Source: Rathayibacter sp. VKM Ac-2754 (GTDB lineage: Bacteria > Actinomycetota > Actinomycetes > Actinomycetales > Microbacteriaceae). Taken from it: 64,000 nucleotides of DNA. Location of the stretch: contig NZ_WUCC01000001.1 of the NCBI RefSeq assembly GCF_009807095.1, positions 310,001 through 374,000 on the forward strand, read 5' to 3'. How positions within the stretch are numbered: the stretch's first letter is position 1; each line of letters opens with the position of its first letter. This document shows, in pieces, positions 1-8,579 of this stretch. The notes under the pieces are model-generated. The model did not search any database. It was not told where the DNA came from and worked only from the letters and a program-made list of their open reading frames with translations. The position numbers and the translations under genes were made by a program.

Positions 1-128
1 CCCAGCGCGGGGTCGTAGACCGGGGAGGTGCGGCCCGACGACGACGCCGACGGCGCCCCGTCGATCCAGTGGCCGACGACGGACAGGCCGTCGGTGGACG
101 GAGTGGTGCGGGGCTCGGCGATGCTCAT
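1..128 (-). CDS. mmsA: N-terminal part of a CoA-acylating methylmalonate-semialdehyde dehydrogenase-like protein (runs off the left edge)
   Basis: The gene begins at the ATG at 128-126 and leaves the window at base 1, so only about 42 residues are visible. They contain VVGHWIDGAP followed by a Ser-rich stretch and VYDPALG. This is the usual opening of MmsA/aldehyde dehydrogenase family proteins ('hwIdG...g.r..pVydPatG'). MmsA converts methylmalonate or malonate semialdehyde to propionyl- or acetyl-CoA in valine, beta-alanine and inositol breakdown. The catalytic Cys is outside the window, so another aldehyde dehydrogenase is possible. An inverted repeat lies 45-73 nt upstream. Confidence 0.7.
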   Translation of the reverse strand, partial: MSIAEPRTTPSTDGLSVVGHWIDGAPSASSSGRTSPVYDPAL

Positions 129-172
129 GGGGTCGACTGTAGGCGGGGCGGGGCAGGGCGGTGTGACGGATT

Positions 173-201
173 CGTCCAATGCGGTGGGGGTTCGTTGGAC
201 G
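173..201. promoter_or_regulatory. Inverted repeat upstream of the mmsA-like gene, possible operator
   Basis: CGTCCAA at 173-179 is mirrored by TTGGACG at 195-201 with a 15-nt spacer. It lies 45 to 73 nt upstream of the mmsA-like start, in the only gene-free stretch before the repeat element. The symmetry and position suggest a repressor or activator site. The cognate regulator is not visible in the window. Confidence 0.35.
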
Positions 202-219
202 GATCCGCGCTGGGGACGG

Positions 220-286
220 ATCTCGATACGCACGCTGCGCGCGCTACTCGATCAGCAGGCTTGTCGGCGCGCTACTCGATCAGCGA
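220..286. repeat. Degenerate copy of the CTCGATACG/CTACTCGA palindromic repeat
   Basis: One element, TCTCGATACG followed by a GC-rich stem and CTACTCGATCAGC (about 220-255), is followed by a second half element, CTACTCGATCAGCG (272-285). The same palindrome family recurs at 34562-34686 and three times at 46053-46606. The second half element overlaps the 3' end of the PP2C gene and supplies its last codons (Leu-Ile-Glu) and TAG stop. The hairpin may also act as a terminator for the operon ending at 272. Confidence 0.75.
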
Positions 287-1333
287 GCTCGCGGGCTGCT
301 CGGTCGGCAGGTTCGCACCCGGGACCTCCGGCGCGAAGCGCGCCAGCGCCGCCGTGATGTTGTCGTGGCCGCCGCGCTCGTTCGCCCAGGCGACCAGCGC
401 CTCCGCCAGCGTCACCGGATCGCTGCCGACCCGGGCCTCGGCCTCGTGCAGCACGCGGGCGAGGTCGTCGGCGGGCGAGGCGTAGTTCCAGAGCCCGTCC
501 GAGCACGCGAGCACCCAGCCGGGCTCGTCGAGCACGGTGGAGGCGATGGTCGGCGACTCGTCGTGCGCGTCGGCGCCCAGCCACTTGGTGATGGCGTGCG
601 CGTCGGGAGCCGACTCCGCCTCCTCCCGGCTCGTGCCCGAGGCGATCTGCTCCTGCGCCCACGAGTCGTCGACGGTCAGCTGCCGGGGCTCCCCGGCGTC
701 GGGGATCCAGTAGCTGCGGCTGTCGCCGACATTGCCGGTGACGAGCAGAGCTCCGTCGAGGATCGCGGCCGTGAAGGTGCACGACGGAGGGTTCTCGCGC
801 TTCTCCGGCACGGCGGCGTCGATCGCTCCGGCCGCGCGGGCGACCGCCATCTGCAGCAGCGCGCCCCAGCGCTCGGCCCCGCGGGCCTCCTCGGCGACCT
901 CGGCCTGCAGAGCGCTGAGCGCGGCGCGTGCCGCGGCGAGCGAGGCGCGATCGGAGTCGGGAGTCGACGAGACGCCGTCGCAGACGACCAGCAGAGCGGT
1001 ACGCAGGGCACCCTCCGCGTCGACCGCGCCGAGTGCCATCGCGTCCTCGTTCGCCGCGTGGCGGATCCCGCGGTCGCAGACTCCGCCGACCAGCGGGTGC
1101 GGCGCCTCGGCCCAGTGCTCGCGCTCGGTCGGCGCCCGCTGCCCGCACTGCTCGCAGTAGCCGTCGTCGGCCACCGCTCCCCCGCAGTAGACGCACGGGG
1201 CCGCCGCGGCGGCGGGCGCCGGCGGCTCGGGCGCGCGCACGATCAGCGCGCTCCCGCAGGCCTCGCAGAAGGCGTCGCCGGTGGTCACCGGCTCGCCGCA
1301 GACCGGGCAGGCGGTCGCGAGCTCGCCGCTCAC
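272..1333 (-). CDS. PP2C-family protein serine/threonine phosphatase with N-terminal double zinc ribbon
   Basis: A 353-aa protein, predicted to be cytosolic because it has no signal peptide or membrane segment. Two zinc-ribbon-like Cys pairs come first (CPVC at 9-12 with CEAC at 23-26, then CVYC at 47-50 with CEQC at 60-63). The PP2C catalytic domain follows: Asp97 in NED, CDG at 118-120, GNVGDSR at 200-206, SDG at 278-280 and GGHDN at 321-325, all metal-binding or core motifs of the family. It should remove phosphate from Ser/Thr. The GTG start at 1333 overlaps the stop of pknG (GTGA), so kinase and phosphatase are translationally coupled. The C-terminal residues and stop come from a genomic palindromic repeat. 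The natural substrate is inferred to be a PknG target or PknG itself. Confidence 0.92.
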   Translation of the reverse strand: MSGELATACPVCGEPVTTGDAFCEACGSALIVRAPEPPAPAAAAAPCVYCGGAVADDGYCEQCGQRAPTEREHWAEAPHPLVGGVCDRGIRHAANEDAMALGAVDAEGALRTALLVVCDGVSSTPDSDRASLAAARAALSALQAEVAEEARGAERWGALLQMAVARAAGAIDAAVPEKRENPPSCTFTAAILDGALLVTGNVGDSRSYWIPDAGEPRQLTVDDSWAQEQIASGTSREEAESAPDAHAITKWLGADAHDESPTIASTVLDEPGWVLACSDGLWNYASPADDLARVLHEAEARVGSDPVTLAEALVAWANERGGHDNITAALARFAPEVPGANLPTEQPASSLIE

Positions 1334-3660
1334 GTGAGCGTCCAGCGGCGGACGTCGTTGGCCCGGTCGACGAGTCGGAGCCGCTCGTCCTTCTCGCGCG
1401 TCGAGCTCGCGAGGGCGCGGTACGACGCCTCGAGGCCGTCGCGGATCGCGGCCTCGTTCGCCTCGACTCCGCCGATCGACGCGCCCTCGGCGGGCCCGTC
1501 GCGGCGGACGAGCTCGAGGGCCGACTCGAGCACGCCCGTCGTCAGCTCGAGCCGGGTGCGCTGGTCGATCGCGACCGAGTCGATGCTCGACAGCGCCGCC
1601 GAGAGCGACGGGAGACCGCGTCCCGAGCCCGCGAGCAGCTCGGCCCGGCGGCGGCGCGCGTCGACGTAGGAGGAGCGCGTCGGAGTCACGATGTCGAGGG
1701 CGTCGAGCGCCCCGTCGAGATCGGCGCGGTGCTGCCGCACGCGGGCGAGGCCGAAGGCGGCCGGAGCCGTGTAGTTCGCATCCGCTCGCGCGCAGATCAC
1801 GTAGAGCGACTCCGCGACCTCGGGCTCGCCGCTCGCCTCGCACGCCGCGGCGAGCGCGAGCTTGGGCGCGAGCTCGCCGGGCACTTGGCCGTACACGGTG
1901 TTGAACGAGGCCCGGGCACCGACGGAGTCGCCCCGCGCCAGCTGGGCGAGCCCGCTCATCCACACGGCGCGCCACTCCCACGGGTCCTCGGTGAGGATCT
2001 CGCCGGTCGCCCGCGCGACGTCGTCCCAGCGCTCGGCCTCGATCGCCGCGCGGGCGCGCGAGAGGCGCACCTCGACGGTGACCGTCGGTGCCAGCGCGAG
2101 CGCACGGAGGCGGACGATCGGGTCGGCGACGTTCACGCCGGCCAGCCACGCCTTCGCCGCGTCCGACTCGTCGATCTTGAGCAGCGGCAGCGCGTCCCAC
2201 GGCAGCGGCCGGTCGACGACGTCGGCCACCGGCGCCTCGAAGAGCGCCGACTCGGTCGAGTGCAGTGCGGGGTGCCCCGGCCCGCGGTCGGTCGCGACGA
2301 CCTCGCGCAGCACGCCGAGCAGCTGCCCGCGCATCTCGTCGACGGTGGCGAAGCGGTCCTGCGGGTCCGGCGCGCACGCCTTGGCGACCAGGCGGTAGAA
2401 GGAGTCGTAGCGCTGGAACAGCGGCGTCTCGGACACGGGCGGCAGCGAGGCGACGTAGGTGGTCTGGTTCCCGCGGAAGTCGAGCACGAGCGAGGCGATG
2501 GTGCGCCCGATCGTGTAGACGTCCGAGGCGATCGACGGCCCGACCTCCGGCACCTCCGGCGCCTGGTAGCCGATGGTGCCGTAGATGGCCGACTCCTCGT
2601 CGTCGCTCCGCCGCACTCCACCGAGGTCGATCAGCTTCACCTGGTCGCCGACCTGGATCATGTTGTCGGGCTTGAAGTCGCAGTAGAGCATCCCGTGGTC
2701 GTGCAGGTAGGCGAACGCGGGCATCACCTCGAGCACGAAGGCCAGCGCCTGGTCGACGGGCAGCGGGTCGGCCGCTCCCCCGTTGGCGTCGAGCCGCTCC
2801 TTCAGGATCTGCTTGAGGCTCGGGCCGCCGACGTACTCCATCACGATGTAGCCGGCGCCGTCGTGCATCACGAAGTTGTAGATCTCGACGATCAGCGGAT
2901 GCTCCACCTCGGCGAGGAACTGCCGCTCGGTGATCGCGGCCGCGTACGCGTCGGGGTCGCCGGAGTTGAGCAGGCCCTTGAGCACGACGAAGCGGCCCGA
3001 GACGTTCTGGTCGCGGGCGAGGTAGATCCAGCCGAGTCCGCCGTAGGCGAGGCAGCCGGCGACCTCGTACTGACCGCCGACCACGTCGCCCTGCTTCAGC
3101 TGCGGGGTGAACGAGAACGGCGTGCGGCAGTTGGGGCAGAAGCCCTCGGTGCGCCCCGGCTTGCCGTCGCGGCCGCGGCCGACGGCGGTGCCGCAGTTCG
3201 AGCAGAAGCGCTTGCGCTCGGGGAGCACCGCCTCGCTCATCAGCGCCGCCATCGGGTCGGCGGCGGGGCGCGAGGGGACGGTGGTGAGTCCGGCGCCCAG
3301 GCGCGGTCCGCGCAGGCGCGTCGACGTCGTGCCGACCCGTCGGGTCACCTTCGAGCCGGTCTGGGCGGTGCGGGCCGAGCCGAGCGCGGCGGTCGCGAGG
3401 CGGGCGGAGGAGGTGCGTCCGCTCCGGGCGGTCGCCGCCTCCTCGGCGTCCGGTGCGGCCGAGGCGTCGGGCGTGCCCTCGACGAAGCCGGTGCCGAACG
3501 CGGCGGAGGCGGTCGCGGGAGCCGGAGCGGAGCGGCGGGCGGTCGGAGCCGAGGCGGCGGGTGCCGTGCCCGTCTCGGGCGGCAGCCCGCAGACGTTGCA
3601 GTAGCCGTCCTCGATGACTCCGGTGCAGCCCGGGGTCGAGGTGCAGGGTGCGCCGTTCAT
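1330..3660 (-). CDS. pknG: PknG-type serine/threonine protein kinase
   Basis: A 776-aa protein with the PknG architecture. It has a short N-terminal zinc ribbon (Cys6-Cys24), a disordered Ala/Thr-rich linker, a rubredoxin-like module with CxxC pairs at 153-156 and 175-178, and a kinase domain from about 198. The C-terminal region of helical repeats (about 480-776) is consistent with TPRs. Kinase signatures are the glycine loop AYGGLG (205-210), Lys228, catalytic YCDFKPDN (326-333, lacking the usual HRD arginine) and DLG instead of DFG (345-347). The last two variants are typical of PknG. In mycobacteria and corynebacteria PknG phosphorylates the FHA protein GarA/OdhI to control 2-oxoglutarate dehydrogenase; no garA homologue is in this window. 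The start overlaps the upstream gene by ATGA. Confidence 0.95.
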   Translation of the reverse strand: MNGAPCTSTPGCTGVIEDGYCNVCGLPPETGTAPAASAPTARRSAPAPATASAAFGTGFVEGTPDASAAPDAEEAATARSGRTSSARLATAALGSARTAQTGSKVTRRVGTTSTRLRGPRLGAGLTTVPSRPAADPMAALMSEAVLPERKRFCSNCGTAVGRGRDGKPGRTEGFCPNCRTPFSFTPQLKQGDVVGGQYEVAGCLAYGGLGWIYLARDQNVSGRFVVLKGLLNSGDPDAYAAAITERQFLAEVEHPLIVEIYNFVMHDGAGYIVMEYVGGPSLKQILKERLDANGGAADPLPVDQALAFVLEVMPAFAYLHDHGMLYCDFKPDNMIQVGDQVKLIDLGGVRRSDDEESAIYGTIGYQAPEVPEVGPSIASDVYTIGRTIASLVLDFRGNQTTYVASLPPVSETPLFQRYDSFYRLVAKACAPDPQDRFATVDEMRGQLLGVLREVVATDRGPGHPALHSTESALFEAPVADVVDRPLPWDALPLLKIDESDAAKAWLAGVNVADPIVRLRALALAPTVTVEVRLSRARAAIEAERWDDVARATGEILTEDPWEWRAVWMSGLAQLARGDSVGARASFNTVYGQVPGELAPKLALAAACEASGEPEVAESLYVICARADANYTAPAAFGLARVRQHRADLDGALDALDIVTPTRSSYVDARRRRAELLAGSGRGLPSLSAALSSIDSVAIDQRTRLELTTGVLESALELVRRDGPAEGASIGGVEANEAAIRDGLEASYRALASSTREKDERLRLVDRANDVRRWTLT

Positions 3661-4805
3661 GGGGTGGCCTTCCGGGTGGGAGTGGGGCTCGGCAGATCGC
3701 GGGTGACGACGTCGTACTGCTCGACGAGATGGCGGGCGAGCGGCACCGAGCAGGGCACGGCGTCGAGGGCGGCGCGCACCTCCTCGTCGGCGGCGACTCC
3801 CACCGCAGAGGCGGCGCGGCCGTTCGCGGCGGCCCGCTCGCGGAGGGCGCGGAGGCGGAACCCGAGGGCCGCCCGCTCGCGCAGCGGCGAGGTGTACGCG
3901 GCCTCGACGGCGTCGAAGGCGCGCCCCACCGCGGTGAGCCGAGCGAGGTGCGCGTCGAGCGCCTGCCGGTTCGAGGGCGGCTCGCCGAGTCTCGAGACAT
4001 CGGGCACCGCGAGCCGCGGGGGGTCGGCGATCTCGCGCCGGCAGCGCGCGACGAGCTCGCGCAGCGGGGCCTCGCGCCTCTCGGCCGCCTCGGCCAGCTC
4101 GATCGCGCGCCGGCGGTCGCGGTCGAGGCCGCGCCGCTCGGAGGCGGCGATGATCAGGTCGCGCTCGAGGCGGGCGGAGTCGCTCTCGAGCTGCCCGAGC
4201 GGGCCGGACACATCCGCTCCCCTGCCGGCCTTCTCGGCCAGGGCGTCGAGGCGCGAGCGCAGCACGGCGACGCGCTTCGCGGCGTCCTGGTCGACGGTCC
4301 CCCGGTTGTCGCGGGTGAGGTCGCGGCAGCGCTCGATCTCGGCGCGCACCCCGACGATCCGCCCCGCCACATCGGTGCCGCTGGGATCGAGCTCGAGGCG
4401 CGACTTCAGCTGCCCGACGACGGCGTCGCAGAGCCGCACCGCCTCGACGAGCGAGACCGCGGCGCTCGCGCCCGAGCCGGACGAATCGAGCCGGCCCCAG
4501 ATCAGCTGCGACATCCGCTCGCGGGCGACGACGTCGACCCGCCCCGAGTCCCAGACGACCTCGAGCTCGGCGAGGCGTCGCGTCACGGCCTCGCGCAGCG
4601 ACTGCGCGAGCACGACGTCGGAGGTGTAGCTGTCGGCCTGCGGGGACGCGAGCGCGGCCGCATCCAGGCGCGAGAGCTCACGGGTGGTGCGGTCGAGCCA
4701 GCGCCCGAGCGCGGCGAGGTACTCGAACAGCTCGCGCTGCGGGACCGCCTCACCGAGACGCCCCGGCGCGACCGGGCTCCCCTCGGCGGTTCCGGTGACG
4801 CTCAT
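3657..4805 (-). CDS. Coiled-coil protein of unknown function in the pknG operon
   Basis: A 382-aa protein rich in Arg, Glu, Leu and Ala, with long predicted helices and heptad-like Leu/Val spacing over most of its length (for example around 60-120 and 150-260). It has no signal peptide, membrane segment or motif I recognise. It starts at an ATG overlapping the glnH stop (ATGA) and its own stop overlaps the pknG start the same way. It is therefore made in step with GlnH and PknG. A scaffold or adaptor between the membrane sensor and the kinase is an inference from position only. Confidence 0.85.
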   Translation of the reverse strand: MSVTGTAEGSPVAPGRLGEAVPQRELFEYLAALGRWLDRTTRELSRLDAAALASPQADSYTSDVVLAQSLREAVTRRLAELEVVWDSGRVDVVARERMSQLIWGRLDSSGSGASAAVSLVEAVRLCDAVVGQLKSRLELDPSGTDVAGRIVGVRAEIERCRDLTRDNRGTVDQDAAKRVAVLRSRLDALAEKAGRGADVSGPLGQLESDSARLERDLIIAASERRGLDRDRRRAIELAEAAERREAPLRELVARCRREIADPPRLAVPDVSRLGEPPSNRQALDAHLARLTAVGRAFDAVEAAYTSPLRERAALGFRLRALRERAAANGRAASAVGVAADEEVRAALDAVPCSVPLARHLVEQYDVVTRDLPSPTPTRKATP

Positions 4806-5782
4806 CGCCCGTAGGTCGCCGCGGGAGGGGACGCCGCCCCGAGCTCGCCCAGCCAGCGGTCGTAGATGCTCTGCCAGCGCCCGTCGGCGCGGAGGCTCTC
4901 GAGCGCGGCGTTCACGAACCGCACGTAGTCGGGGTCGTCGGCCGGCATGCCGAGGCCGTACGGCTCGGAGCTGAGGGGCTCGCCGATGACCTTCGCGTAC
5001 GGGTCCTGCGCGACGAAGCCCGCCAGGATCGTGTCGTCGCCGGCGATGGCGTCGACCGATCCCTCCTGGAACTGCGCGAGGCACTGGGTGTGGGTGTCGG
5101 CGGCGACGGCCTCGACATCGGGGTAGTCGTTCTCGAGGCGGCTGAGCGTCGTGGTGCTGCGCGGGGCGCAGACCTTCTGATCGGCGAGCCCGTCGATGCT
5201 CGTGGCGTCGCTGTCCTCTGACACCAGGACCTTCAGCCCCGCGTCGTAGTACTCGGAGGAGAAGGCGATGCTGCTCCAGCGGTCGCAGGTCATCGTGAGG
5301 GTGCGCGCGACCATGTCGACCTGCGGTGCTCCCTCGCCGCCGGTCAGCGCGGGCAGGCGCTGGGCCGAGGTGATCACGACGAAGGTGATCGCGTCGGGGT
5401 TCCCGAGGATCGCGCGGGCCATCTCGCGGGCGATGTCGATGTCGAAGCCCTCGATCGTGCCGGTGAGCGGATTGCGCGCGCTCATCAGCAGCGTGTCGGC
5501 CGAGACTCCGACCCGGAGGGCGCCGTTGGCGCGGATCTCGGCGAGCCGCGTGCTGTCGGTGACGCCGGTGGGCGCGTAGGAGGTGACCGCCGACGGCGAG
5601 CACTCGGTGGCTGCCGGCGCGGCGCTCGCGGTCGCAGTGGGTGCCGCGGTCGGAGTCGCGGTGCCGACCGCGACCGCGCCGAGGTCGTCGGCGCCGGTCG
5701 TGCAGCCCGAGACGGCGAGGGTCGCGCCGAGCACGAGGGCCAGGGTGGCGGTGCGCAGTCGCGTGAGGCTCGGGCGGTTCAT
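4802..5782 (-). CDS. glnH: GlnH-like amino-acid-binding lipoprotein
   Basis: A 326-aa secreted lipoprotein. The signal peptide ends in a lipobox (LAVSGC, Cys27), then comes an Ala/Thr-rich linker and a family-3 extracellular solute-binding domain (LRVGVSADT near 93, GFDIDIAREMA, later a QEGSVDAI-like segment). In Mycobacterium the orthologue binds Asp, Glu and Gln and passes the signal through GlnX to PknG. No ABC permease or ATPase gene is beside it, which supports sensing rather than transport. ATGA overlaps join it to glnX upstream and the coiled-coil gene downstream. Confidence 0.92.
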   Translation of the reverse strand: MNRPSLTRLRTATLALVLGATLAVSGCTTGADDLGAVAVGTATPTAAPTATASAAPAATECSPSAVTSYAPTGVTDSTRLAEIRANGALRVGVSADTLLMSARNPLTGTIEGFDIDIAREMARAILGNPDAITFVVITSAQRLPALTGGEGAPQVDMVARTLTMTCDRWSSIAFSSEYYDAGLKVLVSEDSDATSIDGLADQKVCAPRSTTTLSRLENDYPDVEAVAADTHTQCLAQFQEGSVDAIAGDDTILAGFVAQDPYAKVIGEPLSSEPYGLGMPADDPDYVRFVNAALESLRADGRWQSIYDRWLGELGAASPPAATYGR

Positions 5783-7113
5783 CGGTACTCCTCCAGTCGC
5801 TGCGAGACCCCGCGCCAGGCGAGGCCGGCGCCCACGAGGCCGGCGGCCAGCAGGATCCACGAGGCGATCGACGAGATCGCCCCCCACGTGCCGAGCGTGG
5901 CGCGGGTGGTGGTGGCGCCGTCCTCGACGGCCTTCTTCGCGTCCTCCTGGAAGGCCGCGAAGGCGACGTTCGCCGAGTCGGGTTCGGTGGACACGGCGAG
6001 CTGCACGGCCCTCTCCCAGGTCCCCCCGTCGTCCGCGTCCCGGATCGCCCTGTGCAGCTCGAGCCACGCCTCGAGCTCGGTGACCAGCGCGGTGTCGACG
6101 ATGCCCTCATCGACGCCGTCCTGGAGCTTCGTCGTCGCCTCCGTCGCCGACGCCTGGAACTGCGCCTCGAGAGCCGCCCCCGAACCGCGCTTGATCAGGG
6201 TGAAGCTCTCGAGCGACTTCGCCTCGCTCGCCGCGGTGAGCGCCTGCGAGACCGCGAGGGTCGCGCGGTAGGAGTCGCCGCGCACGGCCGCGGCGTTCGA
6301 GGAGGTCGTGCCGAAGGCGACTCCGCCGGCGATGCCGAGCACGAGCAGCAGGACGGTGGCCGTCGCCAGCGAGCGGTTGAGGTAGCGGTGCGTGCGCCGG
6401 GCCAGCCAGATCTGCGCGCCGACCATCAGCAGCAGCATCGCCAGGGAGCCGACGAGCAGCAGCACGCTCCAGCGCACGGTGTCGTAGGCGCTCGCCACGC
6501 GGTCGGCGCCCGTCTCGACCAGCTCGTTGAGGTCGGCGAGCACACCGTCTTCGGCCGTGAGCACGGCCGACGCCTGGTCGAGGTACGCGGAGCCGACCGG
6601 GAAGCCCTGGCGGTTGTTCGCCCGGGCCTGCTCGATCAGGCCGCTGTAGGTGGTCAGGTCGCGCGCGACGGCGGCGAGGGCCTCGGCGTCGCGGGGCTCC
6701 GACGACGAGAGCGTCGCCAGCTGCGCGGCCGCGGCCTGGACGGAGCTCGTGAACTCCTCCCGCTGATCGGCCGGCTCGAGCCCGCCGACGAGGAAGGTGT
6801 TGGCCGCGATCGCGTTCGCGTCGACCAGGAGGTTCCGCACCTCCTGCACGCCGACGATCTGCGCCGACTGCTCGCGCGCCTCGGCGGCGGCGCGGGCCTG
6901 CAGCGCGCCCGCCTGCTGGGCGAACAGGCCGAAGAGCACCGCGGCGACGGCCGTCAGCACGAGCAGGAGGCGGAGGGTGCGCGGCGTGGTCGACGTCGCG
7001 CGGGCGAGCAGGGTCGGCTTCCCGGCCCGGGCCGGGGGCTGCGCGGCGGACTGCTGCGCGGCGGCGGGCGCGGGCGGCGCGGCGGTCGCCGTCGCGACGG
7101 GAGCGGTGCTCAT
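5779..7113 (-). CDS. glnX: GlnX-like four-helix membrane signal transducer
   Basis: A 444-aa integral membrane protein with four membrane segments near 47-66, 214-236, 248-268 and 412-434. Two large mainly helical extracytoplasmic loops lie between segments 1-2 and 3-4. The N-terminal 45 residues are Ala/Pro-rich and cytoplasmic. Size, topology and position directly before glnH and close to pknG match mycobacterial GlnX, which relays GlnH ligand binding across the membrane to PknG. It starts at an ATG overlapping the AAA+ gene stop. Sequence-level identity to GlnX was judged from topology and synteny only. Confidence 0.85.
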   Translation of the reverse strand: MSTAPVATATAAPPAPAAAQQSAAQPPARAGKPTLLARATSTTPRTLRLLLVLTAVAAVLFGLFAQQAGALQARAAAEAREQSAQIVGVQEVRNLLVDANAIAANTFLVGGLEPADQREEFTSSVQAAAAQLATLSSSEPRDAEALAAVARDLTTYSGLIEQARANNRQGFPVGSAYLDQASAVLTAEDGVLADLNELVETGADRVASAYDTVRWSVLLLVGSLAMLLLMVGAQIWLARRTHRYLNRSLATATVLLLVLGIAGGVAFGTTSSNAAAVRGDSYRATLAVSQALTAASEAKSLESFTLIKRGSGAALEAQFQASATEATTKLQDGVDEGIVDTALVTELEAWLELHRAIRDADDGGTWERAVQLAVSTEPDSANVAFAAFQEDAKKAVEDGATTTRATLGTWGAISSIASWILLAAGLVGAGLAWRGVSQRLEEYR

Positions 7114-8579
7114 GCGGTCTCCTCCGTGGGGGCGATCCCGGGCGCGGACTCGGACTCGGGCTCCTCCGGCTCGGCCTCGACCACGTCCTCCGGCTCGAGG
7201 ATGCGCAGCTCGTCGAGCGTCGGCTCCTCCGTGTCGCGCAGGCGCCAGGCGTGGCGGGCGATGGAGGCGTCGAGCACGTTGCGCACCCAGCGGCCGTTGC
7301 CGAACGCCTCGGTGCGCTGCTGGGCCGCGGCGAGCTCGGCGAAGGCGGCGAGCGCCTCCTCGGTCGGCTCGAAATCGGCGGAGGCGGCGAGGCGCCCGAA
7401 GATCGCCGACAGCTCGTCGTCGGAGTAGTCGGCGAAGTCGATCGTCGTCGAGAAGCGGCTCGCGAGACCAGGGTTCGTGTCGAGGAAGCCCTGCATCGGG
7501 CCGGAGTAGCCGGCGACGATGACGACGAGATCGCCGCGGTGGTCCTCCATGTCCTTGACGAGCGTGGTCACCGCCTCCGCGCCGTACTGGTCGAGCGCCA
7601 GGGCGTAGGCCTCATCGATGAAGAGGACGCCGCCGCGCGCCCTCGCGATGACCTCCGCGGTCTTCATCGAGGTCTGGCCGAGGTAGCCGGCGACCAGCTC
7701 CGAGCGGTCGACCTCGACGAGCACGCCCTTCGAGAGGATGCCGAGCGAGCGGTAGATCCGCGAGACGAGCCGCGCGACCGTGGTCTTGCCGGTGCCCGGG
7801 TTGCCGGTGAAGACGAGGTGGCGGGTGAGCGTGGGCGTCGTGAGGCCGGCGGCCTGCCGCAGCGTGTCGATGCGGAGCAGCTGGGTCTGCCGCTTGATCT
7901 CGCTCTTCACCCGGTCGAGCCCGATCAGCGCGTCGAGCTCGGCGAGGAGGTCCTCGATCGCCTCGGGCGGCGGGAGAGGCTCGGGCTCCTCCTCCGTGGC
8001 GGGCGCGACGGGAGACGCGGCCGCGGGACCGGCCGGGTCGGGCTCGTCCTGCGGTCCGTCGTGCTCGGTGCGGCGCAGTCGCGCCAGGATCTCGTCGACG
8101 CCCGGCACCCCCGCGGGCAGATCGGTCGGGAGCGACGGCGTCGGGAAGGTCGGCGTCGGCGCCGGCGTCCGCGGAGCCGGCGTGCTCGTCGACGGCAGCG
8201 CCCCGAGCTGGGCCGCGGCGGTCGCGGAGGCGGAGGCGATGCCTCCGATGCCGGGTTCGCCCAGCGCGCTCGCGGCCGAGACGACCTCGGTGAGCGCCCG
8301 GGCGTAGGCGGCCGCGTGCTCCGAGCGCACCGCGACGAGCGAGGCGAGCAGATCGGTGGGCGAGCTGCGCCAGCGTCGCCCGCGGGAGGCCGCCGTGAAG
8401 AAGGCCTCGAGACCGCCGGACGTGCCGGTCTGCGCCAGCCAGTCCTGGCCCGCGCCGGTGATCGACTCGGCGACCGCGGCTGCGAGCCGGCCGCCCTCCT
8501 CGCGCACGGCGGCGGCGTCGAGGCCGGCCGCGGATCCGGTGAGCACGAGCGCGTCGAGCGCCGCGGACAGCGCGGTCAC
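7110..8579 (-). CDS. CbxX/CfxQ-type AAA+ ATPase
   Basis: A 489-aa protein. Residues 1-125 are a helical region without known motifs, 126-205 a Pro/Thr/Glu-rich linker, and about 210-470 an AAA+ domain of the CbxX/SpoVK family. Walker A is GNPGTGKT (259-266), Walker B is GGVLFIDEA (316-323), and GYLGQT (298-303) is the usual pore-proximal motif. The C-terminal 25 residues are acidic. CbxX members remodel partner proteins by ATP hydrolysis; EccA of type VII secretion belongs here, but no Esx or EccC genes are nearby. The GTG start at 8579 overlaps the upstream stop. Confidence 0.88.
   Translation of the reverse strand: MTALSAALDALVLTGSAAGLDAAAVREEGGRLAAAVAESITGAGQDWLAQTGTSGGLEAFFTAASRGRRWRSSPTDLLASLVAVRSEHAAAYARALTEVVSAASALGEPGIGGIASASATAAAQLGALPSTSTPAPRTPAPTPTFPTPSLPTDLPAGVPGVDEILARLRRTEHDGPQDEPDPAGPAAASPVAPATEEEPEPLPPPEAIEDLLAELDALIGLDRVKSEIKRQTQLLRIDTLRQAAGLTTPTLTRHLVFTGNPGTGKTTVARLVSRIYRSLGILSKGVLVEVDRSELVAGYLGQTSMKTAEVIARARGGVLFIDEAYALALDQYGAEAVTTLVKDMEDHRGDLVVIVAGYSGPMQGFLDTNPGLASRFSTTIDFADYSDDELSAIFGRLAASADFEPTEEALAAFAELAAAQQRTEAFGNGRWVRNVLDASIARHAWRLRDTEEPTLDELRILEPEDVVEAEPEEPESESAPGIAPTEETA

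Noticed and set aside
928-4629. A 1233-codon plus-strand open frame across the pknG region
   Set aside because: It is antisense to PP2C, pknG and the coiled-coil gene, is Arg-rich without motifs, and comes from high GC at third positions of the real genes.
4802-5782. GlnH as part of an amino-acid ABC importer
   Set aside because: No permease or ATPase is adjacent; the context is glnX and pknG, which is a sensing module.
7110-8579. Type VII secretion locus because of an EccA-like AAA+ protein
   Set aside because: No Esx, EccB, EccC, EccD or mycosin gene is near; the neighbours are the GlnX-GlnH-PknG module.
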